Shown here one piece after another: positions 45,078 to 55,059 of a DNA stretch of 64,000 nucleotides (its first letter is position 1; every line of letters begins with the position of its first letter). The translations under genes and the position numbers were made by a program. Below the pieces are notes generated by a model. It searched no databases. It was not told where the DNA came from and worked only from the letters and a program-made list of their open reading frames with translations. The DNA is from Apium graveolens. Its lineage: Eukaryota; Streptophyta; Magnoliopsida; Apiales; Apiaceae. Where the stretch lies: NCBI RefSeq assembly GCF_009905375.1, contig NW_027418184.1:1-64000 (forward strand). Reading direction: 5' to 3'.

Positions 45078-45941
45078 ATAATCCAACCTTAAGGATGTCA
45101 AAATCTATATATTTTAGTGATATGATAAAAATTTTAGAAAAAAAAATATATGGTTAACTATTTAAATAGTCAGCTAGTAGTTTGACCAGTACTTCTTACT
45201 AGCGTTTAGTCCCATACTAATGTTTCGATTTTTTAAATTTTTTTTATGAATGATCCAACCTTAAGAATGTCAGGATCTATATATTTTAGTGATATGATAA
45301 AAAATTTATAAAAAATAAATGTATTTGATTTACTATTTAAAAGTAAACTAGTACTTTGATCAGTACTTCTTACTAGTATTTAGTCACATACTGATGTTTC
45401 GATTTTTTAAAAATTGTGTATGAATGATCTAATCTTAAGGATATCAAGATCTATATATTTTAGTGATATGGTAAAAAATTGAGAAAAAAATAAATGTATT
45501 TGGTTTCCTATTATAACAATCAACTATTAGTTTGACCAACACTTCTTATTAGAGTTTAGTCTCATTCTGATGTTTCAATTTTTTAAAAATTGTTTATGAA
45601 TGATCTCACCATAATGATGTCAAGATCTATATATTTTAGTGATATGATAAAAAGTTTGGAAAAAAATAAATGTATTTGGTTTCCTATTTTAACAGTCAAC
45701 TATTAGTTTGACATGTACTTCTTACTAGTGTTTAGTCACATACTGATTTTTTGATTTTTTAAAAAATGTTTATGAATGATCCAACCTTAAGGATGTCAAG
45801 ATCTATACATTTTAGTGATATGATAAAATTTTTAGAAGAAAATAACTGTATGTGGTTTATTATTTTAACAGTCAACTAGTAGTTTGACCAGTACTTCTGA
45901 CTAGTGTTTAGTCCCATACTGATGTTTCAATTTTTTAAAAA
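45078..45941. repeat. Tandem array of ~175 bp units (five copies)
   Basis: Unit starts CCAACCTTAAGGATGTCAAG and carries ATCTATATATTTTAGTGATA, a TAGTTTGACCAGTACTTCT block and ends TTTTATGAATGAT. Starts at 45083, 45255, 45429, 45605 and 45781 give periods of 172-176 bp; the last unit is cut at 45941. Counting the half at 31660-31831, about six units existed before SIRE-B inserted. Units differ at many positions. The period lies in the range of plant satellite monomers, but the array is short. Confidence 0.88.
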
Positions 45942-46620
45942 TCTCTTCTATATATTAAAAGAGGACTAAGGGCAAATTGAGCCATTGTAATGGCTGTGAA
46001 ATTATGATTTTGCCCTTTTATGTTAAAAAATTAAAAAAATGCCATCCTTATATAATTTTAATTAAAAATTAGGAGAAACAATGCATCCCCTAGGAATCGA
46101 ACCCCTTACCTCCAACTAATCAATTTTATGTCGCTACAATTTGTGCTACATAACATTTTGAGTACATTTAAGAATTCTTATTTGATAAGTCATATTCTCT
46201 CTTTTTATCAAATTCTCTTTTAATAAATTTAATTTTTGAGTAAATAAAATATTAATTTACATTATTTATATATGTCACTCATTTTTTTTTAAATTTTGAG
46301 CCATTTTAATGGCTATGAAATTATGATTTTTCCCTTTTATATTAAAAAATTATAAAAATGTCATTATTATACAATTTTAGTTAAATATTCAGTAGAATTA
46401 GTGTATGCACCAGGAATCGAACCCCTTACCTCCTAGGTATCAATTCTATGTTGCTACCATATGTGCTATATAACATTTTGAGTTCATTATAATATTCTTA
46501 TTAGATAAGCTACATTCTCTTTTTATCAAATTCTCCTTTTATAAATTGATTTTTTTGAGTAAATAAAATACTGATTTATATTATTTATTGATGTCACTCC
46601 GTTTTTTTAATTTAGTTATT
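45942..46620. repeat. Two tandem copies of a ~318 bp repeat with a tRNA-like box B
   Basis: Copies about 45975-46290 and 46291-46610 share GAGCCATTxTAATGGCT, GGAATCGAACCCCTTACCTCC and GTCACTCxxTTTTTTT. On the minus strand each has GGTTCGATTCC (pol III box B) preceded by TGGTAGCAACATAG-like sequence, so it may derive from a tRNA-related SINE. The left end TCTCTTCTATATATTAAAAGAGG after A-rich sequence resembles a Helitron 5' terminus. Classification is unresolved. Confidence 0.55.
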
Positions 46621-46689
46621 ATAGTTTTACTATGAAATTTTAAAAATGCCAGAATTTTGTTATTTAAATAAAAAATACGCACACGTGCA

Positions 46690-46745
46690 CTTATATATAT
46701 ATAAATAAATGTGTGTGTGTATGTATGTATGTATATGTGTGTATC
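46690..46745. repeat. TA/TG/TATG microsatellite
   Basis: Mixed short-period repeat (TATATA, TGTGTG, TATGTATG). A 72-codon frame starting at 46711 is a low-complexity artefact of it. Confidence 0.8.
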
Positions 46746-46849
46746 TCATTTATATATATGTATATTATTTATATATATGTATATCAATTATTTTGTTGAT
46801 TGTTATGATTTATATTTTTATAATATTAAATATTTTTTTATCATAGGTA

Positions 46850-47010
46850 ACCAGTGTTCTAAAAAATTGGAAATCGGGATTGTTCAGTGGAGGGACCTTT
46901 CAGTGATTAATCGGATAATCGGTGATTAATCGGATTGATTAATCGGAGTATTAATCAGAAGCAATTTATTTAATAAATAATAATAAATAATTCTCTATTA
47001 AACTTTGAAT
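46850..47010. other. Partial DNA transposon-like end with ATTAATCGG repeats
   Basis: ACCAGTGTTCTAAAAAATTGG is followed by four or five TTAATCGG(A/T) motifs within 60 bp, the form of a hAT-like terminus with subterminal repeats. It is cut by the Athila LTR start; the other end would lie beyond the window. Confidence 0.35.
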
Positions 47011-48384
47011 TGATGCATTTGTACTCAAGTCGTTGGTGTTTTAATGTGTTTTCTAGTGTTTTTGCATTTCAGGCATTATTCTAAGAATCAGGTGAATTAG
47101 CATTATTTTGGTGCTAATATGGTGTTAGGATGGTATCCAAAGAATAAAGCTCGGGAAGCCAACTTGATTGCAGCAGAAATTAAAGAAAATCAGAAGTTTT
47201 TCCAGAAGCTCGGCGCGCCCGCGCTGGTCTAGCGCGCGGCCGCGCCAATTTGTCAGAGAGCCAGCGCGGCCGCGCCGGGTCGGGATCCCAGAATCCTGAT
47301 TATAGTTGATTTACAATTGGAGGACTTCTATCTTGCATGGGCTGCTATATATACTTAAATGAAGGACATTTTCTAGAGAAGGATATACCAGAGCACAAGG
47401 TGAGCCGTAAGAAGACCATGTTAGCACGATTCGACGAAGACGAAGAAGATATTGTTTTTACTTATGAATCTTTGTTCTAAGTTGTAACTTGGATGCTAGT
47501 TTTCTTATTCATGAACCTTACTTTTGTTTCGTACTTGGTTTTATTATTTATTCAGTATGAAGACTACGTTTATTATACCATGCTTTCATCAGAACCCGCG
47601 TTGATGATGAGTCTGATTATGGGCTAATCGTTATCATGAGGTTCTAGCGGATTTATTTATGGATTTCTTTAGTTAATTTGTTTCAATACCTTAGTGTGTG
47701 GTGATTGTATAATAACGTAGTATTGGTTGTGCTTATTCGTCTTATGAGCATCGCGAACTTATAAGATAGCGTGTTAATCTTTAATGAAGCGACAGTGAAT
47801 TTAAGGATTTAGAACTTGCCATGCTAGCATAGGTTCATGTGTTATTGTTATGCATGATTCATAGGTAATTTTAACCATCTTACTTGCCCTATGTAATCAC
47901 GATAGATAACTTGTGCTTTAAACCTTTATGTTGTCAAATTCTATAGACATATAGGGTCTCAATATAATTGGTATCTATTCAGCTTCTATCTCTTTTGTGG
48001 ATGTTTGTTGGTATGTTATTCTACAATTAAAGTTGGCGTTTAACAGTTTCGTGTTATCTGATTAGTGTCATCGCCATTGCATGCTAAGGTTAAGAACAAT
48101 AAGGCTATTAAATGAAGTATTTAATGAAGTTAGAATCCCATATTTGTCTCATATAATATACAACTCTCTTTACTCTCTTAGTTATAATTGTTATTTTAAT
48201 TCGTAGTTATAAACAACCCAATTTGTTATCGTCTTAGCATTGGAAAATAACCATATCATCGGTGCATAAGTGCATAAATTACATAGTTAACCAAAGCCCT
48301 GTGGGAACGAATTAGAAATAATTATATATTACTTGTGAACGCGTATACTTGCATAAATTATTAGCGCCTGTTTAGCGACTAACA
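47011..48384 (+). repeat. Putative Athila 5' LTR (about 1.37 kb)
   Basis: The 3' edge (AGCGACTAACA, 48384) is set by the primer-binding block right after it. The 5' edge (TGATGCATTTGTACTC) is a guess. It contains a TATA-like CTATATATACTTAA near 47344 and two GCGCGGCCGCGCC palindromic blocks (47234-47246, 47264-47276), a GC-rich island in AT-rich surroundings. No second LTR is available to verify the ends. Confidence 0.55.
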
Positions 48385-48390
48385 AGTTTT

Positions 48391-48408
48391 TGGCATCGCT
48401 GCCGGGGG
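48391..48408 (+). other. Athila-type primer-binding site
   Basis: TGGCATCGCTGCCGGGGG after TTTT resembles the conserved TGGCGCCGTTGCCGGGG block that follows Athila LTRs, with C-to-T-type changes. Confidence 0.65.
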
Positions 48409-48526
48409 ACTGCAGTGTTAATTGTTTGTTTATGTGTCTGTCATCAGTGATCGTTAAAGTTCATTGACTCGGACATTGTTACTTATCGGTTTCCTTGTCT
48501 TATTTCAGGTACTCTAGCGAGCGTGT

Positions 48527-49723
48527 ATGCATACGTGTTCACGGTCTCGTAAGAGAACTCTGGATAAAGTTGAGGAAGAAGTTGTAGTGGTACGAAGCGA
48601 AGTTTTTGAGGAAGAAGAGAAGATAGAAGAAGAAGAAGAAGAGAAAGTAGAGGAACTAGTTTTAGTAGTGATGGGAGATCAAGTAAAAATTCTTAAGGCT
48701 TTGATGGACTATTCTCAGCCTAAGATCAATGATATTCAGTCAAGCATCATCAGGACAGCCATCTCGGCTAACGCTTTTGAGATCAATTCGAGCACGATTC
48801 AGATGATACAAAACTCAGTTCAGTTTGAGGGTTCTCCTACTGAAGACCCTAACATGCTAATCAGGGATTTCATTGAGATATGTGACACTTTCAAGTTCAA
48901 TGGTGTGATTGAAGATGCTACCAAGCTACGACTATTCCCATTATTTCTGAGGGATAAAGCGAAGTTCTGGTTACATTCTCTACCACCAGGGTCTATCACC
49001 ACTTGGGATGATCTTTCTCAAAAGTTTCTCAATAAATTCTTTCCTATGGCGAAGACTGCTGCAATCAGGAATGCTCTTACTCAGTTTGCTCAGCAAACTG
49101 GTGAATCTCTGTGTGACGCTTGGGATTGATATAAGGAGATGCTAAGGAAGTGCCCACACCACGGCATGCTTGATTGGATGATTATAAACTCTTTCTACAA
49201 TGGATTGGGTGCTACTTCTAGACCCATGCTCGATGTAGCATCAGGAGGAGCCTTGTGGGCTAAAAGCTACAATGAAGTTTATGAATTGATTGAACTGATG
49301 GCTGCCAATGAATACCAGAATCCTTCCCAGAGACTGACTCAGGGAAAAGTAGCAGGAATTCTGGAGTTGGATGCAGCAACTGCTATAGCTGCCCAACTTA
49401 AGGCTTTGACGATGAAGGTGGACATTTTGACTAATTATGTAGTTAATCAAATCACTAGTGTCTGTGAGCTTTGTGTTGGTGCCCATGAGACTGATCAGTG
49501 TGCTATTTCTAGTGAATCAGCTCAATTTATGAGCAACTTTCAGAGATCACAACAACAAGCTCCAGCCACTTATCATCCAAACAACCAAAATCATCCTAAC
49601 TTTAGCTGGAGCAACAATCAGAATGCGGTGCAACAATTTTATCAGCCATATACAGCAAGGCAGTATAACCCTCCTGGTTTTCAGCAAACGCAATATGTCC
49701 CAAAGCAACACCTTCAACTTTAG
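48527..49723 (+). pseudogene. Athila gag with internal stop
   Basis: Frame starting MHTCSRSRKR, with a Glu-rich N-terminus, then capsid motifs typical of Athila: FNGVIEDATKLRLFPLFLRD, AKFWLHSLPPGSITTWDDL, KFLNKFFPMAKTAAIRN, CPHHGMLDWM and FYNGL, and later HPNFSWSNNQN. An in-frame TGA at 49127-49129 falls where Arg (CGA) is usual in AWERYK. A TAG at 49721-49723 ends the frame; a short stretch of in-frame coding continues behind it (QLPQANEKYELEELM). Confidence 0.88.
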
Positions 49724-51593
49724 CAGTTACCTCAAGCTAATGAAAAATATGAATTGGAGGAGTTGATGCTCATGTGCAAGAGCCAAGATGTGTCTATCAA
49801 GACCTTGGAGAATTAGATCAGGCAAACTGCTAATGCATTACTAAATCGACAACTTGGCACGCTTCTGAGCGATAATGAAGTTCCAGGCATGAAGGAAGCT
49901 AAGGAGCATGTTAAAGCAATCATATTGAGGTCTGGTAAGGTTGCGAATCCTAAAAAGCGAAGACTCCAGATTCTAAAGTAGAGGCTGAAGAAGAAGTGTT
50001 GAAGGAAGCCGAAGTGGAGCCAAGGAAGACTACTGTTGAGCACACTCCTCCTGAGGGTAATACAGGGGAGAAACAGATCTATCCTCCACCTCCTTTTCCT
50101 AAGAGGCTGCAGAAGAAGAAACTGGATAAGCAGTTTGCGAAGTTTCTGGAGGTGTTCAAGAAACTTTACATCAACATACCTTTCAGTGAAGCTCTTGAAC
50201 AAATGCCTAGTTACGCGAAGTTCATGAAAGGTATTCTCTCTAGAAAGGTGAAGCTTGATGACTTAGAGACCGTTGCTCTCACGGAGGAATGCAGTGCGGT
50301 GCTGCAGCAGAAATTACCTCCTAAGCTTAAAGATCCTGTAAGCTTCACTATTCCTTGTACCATTGGGAAAGTGTCATTTGATAAGTGTCTATGTGATTTG
50401 GGAACTAGCATCAATCTGATGCCCTTGTCAATCTTCAAAAAGTTGGACTTGCCTGATCCAAAGCCTACATACATGACTTTGCAGTTGGCCGATCGTTCTA
50501 TTACATATCCGCGAGGTATTGTGGAGGATGTCTTGTTCAAGGTGGATAAACTCATTTTCCCTGCTGATTTTTTAATTCTTGATTTCGAGGAGGATAAGAA
50601 AATTCCCATAATATTGGGAAGACCTTTCTTGGCTACTGGTCGAACCTTGATAGATGTTCAGAAATCTGAGCTTACCATGCGAGTGATGGATCAGGATGTA
50701 ACTTTTAATGTGTTCAATGCCATGAAATTCCCTGCATAAAATGAGGAGTGTTTTAAGGTGGAAATGGTCAATATTGTGGTTAATTCTGAATTCGATCGAT
50801 TGCTAAGGTCCGATGCCTTAGAAAAAGTCTTGTTGGGGAATTCTGATAGTGAAGATGACGAGGGTGATGAGCACTTGCAATATTTGAATGCTTCTCCCTG
50901 GATACGAAAGATGGATATGCCTTTTGAATCTCTTTGTTTGGAGGAGTTGAAAAGTTCTTCGAAGCGCCTCAAGCCATCTATTGAAGAAGCTCCTACTCTT
51001 GAGCTTAAACCTTTACCTGAACATTTGAGGTATGCATTTTTAGGTGATACATCTACTTTGCCTGTTATTATTGCATATGATCTTTCAGGTACCGATGAGG
51101 AGAAGCTTTTGAGAATTCATAGAGAGTTCAAATTGACAATTGGTTGGACTATAGCATATATCAAAGGAATCAACCCTTCTAATTGTATGCAAAAAATTCT
51201 GCTAGAGGAAGGAAGAAAGCCTACTGTTGAGCAACATAGAGGGCTAAATCCGATCATGAAAGAGGTTTTGAAGAAGGAAATCCTTAAGTGGCTAGATGCA
51301 GGGATCATCTATCATATTTCTGACAGTTCATGGGTGAGCCCAGTTCAATGTGTGCCAAAGAAAGGTGGTATCACGGTGGTAGCAAATGAGAAGAATGAGC
51401 TTATTCCTACACGAACAGTCATGGGGTGGAGAGTTTGCATGGATTATAGGAAGCTGAACAAAGCTACAAGGAAAGATCACTTCCCTCTTCCTTTCATTAA
51501 TCAGATGTTTGATAGATTGGTTGGGCATGATTATTATTGTCTTATGGATGGCCATTCGGGATATAATCATATTTGTATCGCTTCAGAAGGTCA
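49724..51593 (+). pseudogene. Athila protease and reverse transcriptase, truncated by insertion
   Basis: After a frameshift near 49960, the frame at 49996-50739 encodes the protease region: LPPKLKDPVSFTIPCTIG, CDLGTSINLMP (Athila uses D-L-G) and IPIILGRPFLATGR. An in-frame TAA at 50737-50739 interrupts it. The same frame then runs 50758-51593 with RT motifs VEQHRGLNPIMKEVLKKEIL, KWLDAGIIYHISDSSWVSPV, VCMDYRKLNKATRKDHFPLP, FINQMFDRL and LMDGHSGYNHI. Coding ends at CIASEG, before the YVDD motif, where SIRE-C begins. Confidence 0.88.
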
Positions 51594-52155
51594 TGTTAGA
51601 TATATTTGAGATGTCATGTCTAATATGTTTCATGTTTAGTTTTCAGATCTTAACAAACAAGAAATATCAGGACTTACTGGAATCAGTACTTACTGGAAGT
51701 CAGAACATAATATCAGGACTTAAGGTCGTGTCAGAACTTAAGTACGGGAGGACTTACAGTTAAGGAAGGAAGCTGATTAACAGTAGAAGATCGATACTAA
51801 AACAAAAAAAGATATGCATGGAAAGAATTAGAAGACTGGAAGACTTGTATAAGATATCTGATTGATATATTTTAGAAGACAGAATTATATTCCATATCAA
51901 TTAGAAGTTATCTTGTAACTGTGTACTATATAAACACAGACATAGGTTTACACTATATGTGTTATCATTATCGAGATACATTATTCATTATAACCTAGCA
52001 GCTCTTAGTGATATTTGTTCATCACTGAGAGAGAACAGTTCCATTGTAACAGAGTTTATTATATTGAATATATCTGTTTTCTGTTACTTGTGTTCAAGAT
52101 CGATTTGATTGTAATAACACTATATTCAACCCCCTTCTACAGTGTTGTGTGACCT
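51594..52155 (+). repeat. SIRE-C 5' LTR (about 562 bp)
   Basis: Starts TGTTAGATATATTTGAGATG and ends CAGTGTTGTGTGACCT, alignable with the reverse complement of the SIRE-A LTR. It carries TCAGGACTTA, ATCAGTACTTA and TCAGAACTTA motifs at 51666-51742. The 3' terminal AACA is missing or mutated. Confidence 0.88.
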
Positions 52156-52204
52156 GTATAAGAGCTTATCTGTTAACACACATACAGTAAAGATCCAAAC
52201 AATC

Positions 52205-54400
52205 ATGTCTGAAGAAGCACAAACTCCAACCAAGCCCACCAAAACTGAAGAAACTAAAAACACTCAAATCCAAAGTCGACATGAGACTATTAGGGTTCCC
52301 ATACTGAGACCTTCTGAGTATCCCATATGGAAAGTGAAGATGGCAATGTTTCTGGAAGCTACAGATCCAGAATACCTTGATAGGATTAATGAAGGACCAT
52401 ATAAGCCTACCAAGCTCTCTGTTGCAGTTGTAGATCAACCAGCAAAGTCCATACCAAAGGAGAAAGGTGATTACACGGCTGAAGACATCTCATATATTTC
52501 CAAGGATGCAAGAGTATGAGCACTTTGACTCAAAAGCTGGTGAGTCATTAACTAAATTATATGACAGGTTTGTCAAACTCTTGAATGATCTGTCACTGGT
52601 GGACAAGGAATATGATCTTGAAGATTCAAATCTGAAATTCCTTTTAGCTCATCCTGCAAATTGGGATTTAAAGTCTACTACCATAAGAGACAACTATGCT
52701 CTTGATGAAACTACTCTTGATGAAATTTATGGTATTATCAAGACTTATGAACTTGAGATGGATCAAAGGAGCGAGAGACATGGGAAAAAGTCAAGGATAG
52801 TTGCTCTTAAGGCTGAGGAGGAATCTCCTAAGTTATTGTCTCAAAGAAGGGCAAAGAAAAGGCTCTCATCACAAATTCTGATTCAGAGTCATCATATTCT
52901 GATGATGATGATTCGGAAACCGAAAGCTTACCTGAAATGGATGCTGATACAGAGATGATGAAATTGTGTGCTCTTATGGTGAAGGGTATCACAAAGATAG
53001 CCTACAGGAAATTGAGAAAGGGAAAGAAGTTTTCCAGGAAAGGTGTAAGTACTGATAAGAAAGGGTTTAGAAAGTCTGAAGGCAAAAGTGCAAAGTCTGA
53101 CAGAGGAGACAACACAAATATCAAATGCTACAATTGTGGTGAAAGAGGCCATATGTCTCATGTCTGTAAGAAAGGAAAGAGTGATAAAGGCAAGGAACTT
53201 GTCACAAAGAAGAAAAGCTGGACAGACTCTTCAGATTCTGAAGATGAGGTAAATTATGCCTTGATGGCAAATGCTGATGGTAGCCCTGAAACTGCTGAAT
53301 TGAAGGTACTTCAAACAACTTATGCTTTTCATACTGATGATATTACTGAGTTGAGATTATATCTTAAAACCATGTTTATTAGTTACAGAGATCAAACTTT
53401 AACATGCAAAAGATTAAATTCTAAAAATCTTGCTTATAAGAAAAGGAATGACTATTTAGAAAAAGAGTTAGTTATGTTCCATCAAACTCAGAAAGAAAGA
53501 GATGATGCTTTTTATGTTAGAGATGAAGTGCTAAAATTGAATGAATCTCTAAAAACTGAGTTAGAAAAAGAAAGAGAGATTATCAGGACTTGGACTAACT
53601 CTGGTTGAACAACTCAGAATTTATTAAATAGTGGAAACTGGAAAGAGGGCTTAGGTTATGGAGATGATAAAAGTGAAAAAGGAACTGAACAAATTGAGCC
53701 AATTATTGTTAAACAGACTGTTAAGCGAAAGGTGAATCCTGTTAAGTTTGTAGCTAAAATTGTAAAGTCTGATTCTGAAAAGATGAAAGAGTCTGTAGCA
53801 GAAGTTAAGGAAAAGTCAACTTCTGACAAATTAGAACAGGATAAACCAGCTGAAGTTAACATAGGCTTAATGACAAAGAAGCAGCTTAAGCATAAGCTGA
53901 AAGAAATTAGGAATGTCAACAAGGTAAAGGCATCTAGGAAAAATAGGAATGGAAAGGAAGATGTGAACAAAAGCAATAATTATATGCCTATTCCTAATGC
54001 TCCTAGAAAGAAATTTTATAACTGTGGAAACTCTAACCATTTTGCTTCTTTTTGCAGGAAGAATAAGAATATAAACTTTTTACCTCGTAAGTCAGGAATT
54101 AAGAGTCAGTCTGTTAGGTTTAAGCCTCAAAATCCTTATTTTCATTGTGGTAGTTTATGGCATTCCATTTATACTTGTAAGGAATATTATAGTTTGTATT
54201 ATGATTATTATCAAATAAAACCTTCTTTGAAGAAAGTTACTTTAATTCCTTCTAGTGTAAAGTCTGATGCAAAGTCTGATATAAGTTCTGATAAACAGCA
54301 TGTTAGCATAAACTCTGAAACTGAATCCGCTGCAAATGCTAACAAACTTAAAAAGGCCAAAGGATCCAAGCAAGTCTGGGTCCTTAAAACTAACCATTAG
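52205..54400 (+). pseudogene. SIRE-C gag with internal deletion and frameshifts
   Basis: Starts ATGTCTGAAGAAGC (MSEEAQTPTKPTK), the probable native start lost in SIRE-A. Follows SIRE-A gag but lacks about 50 codons between KDA and QEYEHF (near 52510), which shifts the frame. Another shift lies near 52940, and a TGA at 53606-53608 falls where SIRE-A has Arg (NSGRTTQN). Three knuckle regions are seen: CYNCGERGHMSHVC is intact, the second has lost its first Cys (FYNCGNSNHFASFC), and so has the third (YFHCGSLWHSIYTC). It ends with TAG at 54398-54400, as in SIRE-A. Confidence 0.9.
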
Positions 54401-54412
54401 TGGTCTTTGTGA

Positions 54413-55059
54413 TTGCAGGGCAACGGGAAAGATATCTTAGTGCTGGACAGTGGATGTTCAGGACATATGACCGGAAATAAAGCCCTTCTATCAGACTTTG
54501 TGGAGAAAGATGGCCCAGGAGTTTCTTATGGAGATGGCAACATGGGAAAAACTCTGGGATATGGCAATATCAATCTTGGGAATGTCATTATTGAAACAGT
54601 AGCTCTTGTCTCAGGACTTAAACACAATCTGCTAAGTGTGAGTCAAATCTGTGACAGAGGTTATCATGTGGATTTCTTTGAAGAACACTGTGAAGTTGTA
54701 AGCAATTCTACAGCCAAAGTGGTTCTGAAAGGTTACAGGCATGGTAACATTTAGAGCATCAATTGAAGAAAGATGGAATTGGCATAAAAGGCTCTCTCAT
54801 TTAAATTTCAACAACATAAATGAGCTTGCAAGGAAAGATCTTGTGAGATGATTGCCAAAATCAGTATTTGCCCCTGATGGCCTTTGTGATTCATGTCAAA
54901 AGGTAAAATAAAGAAAGTCTTCATTCAAGAGCAAAACTGAATCTTCAATTCTTGAGCCTTTTCACCTACTGCATGTTGATCTATTTGGTCCAGTCAATGT
55001 CATGTCTATTGTAACGAAGAAATATGCTATGGTTATTGTGGATGAGTTCACAAGATACA
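54413..55059 (+). pseudogene. SIRE-C pol N-terminus: protease and part of integrase
   Basis: Protease VLDSGCSGHMTG is followed by SVSQICDRGYHVDFFEEH. A deletion of roughly 70 bp after HGNI (54754), relative to SIRE-A, removes the spacer before RASIEE. The integrase zinc finger remains (WHKRLSHLN, CDSCQ), with TGA and TAA stops at about 54849 and 54908. The first Asp block VDLFGPVNVMS and IVDEFTRY remain before the Tekay insertion cuts the frame at 55059. Confidence 0.9.

Larger units (their letters stand above)
47011..51593 (+). mobile_element. Athila-lineage Ty3/gypsy element, 5' part, interrupted by SIRE-C
   Basis: A putative 5' LTR, an Athila-type primer-binding block, and gag-protease-RT coding sequence on the plus strand. 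The RT stops abruptly at 51593, where a SIRE LTR starts with TG. The rest of RT, integrase and 3' LTR would lie beyond the nested insertions. Stops and at least one frameshift make it inactive. Confidence 0.85.
51594..55059 (+). mobile_element. SIRE-C: SIRE-lineage copia element, interrupted by a Tekay element
   Basis: A 5' LTR related to the SIRE-A LTR, then gag and the start of pol on the plus strand, ending inside the integrase core (VIVDEFTRY) at 55059 where the Tekay LTR starts. Gag and pol are close homologues of SIRE-A. Internal deletions, stops and a degenerate primer-binding site (TGTATAAGAGCTT, 52155-52167) mark it as older. It is itself inserted into Athila RT. Confidence 0.92.

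Noticed and set aside
46090..46110. GGAATCGAACCCC, tRNA-like T-arm sequence
   Set aside because: No cloverleaf can be drawn around it, and the unit is duplicated at 46412; treated as part of a repeat.
49721..49729. TAG CAG TTA at the end of Athila gag matches the leaky-stop context UAG-CAR-YYA
   Set aside because: The element has other stops and frameshifts, and the codon sits where Gln (CAG) would fit, so a C-to-T mutation is the simpler explanation.
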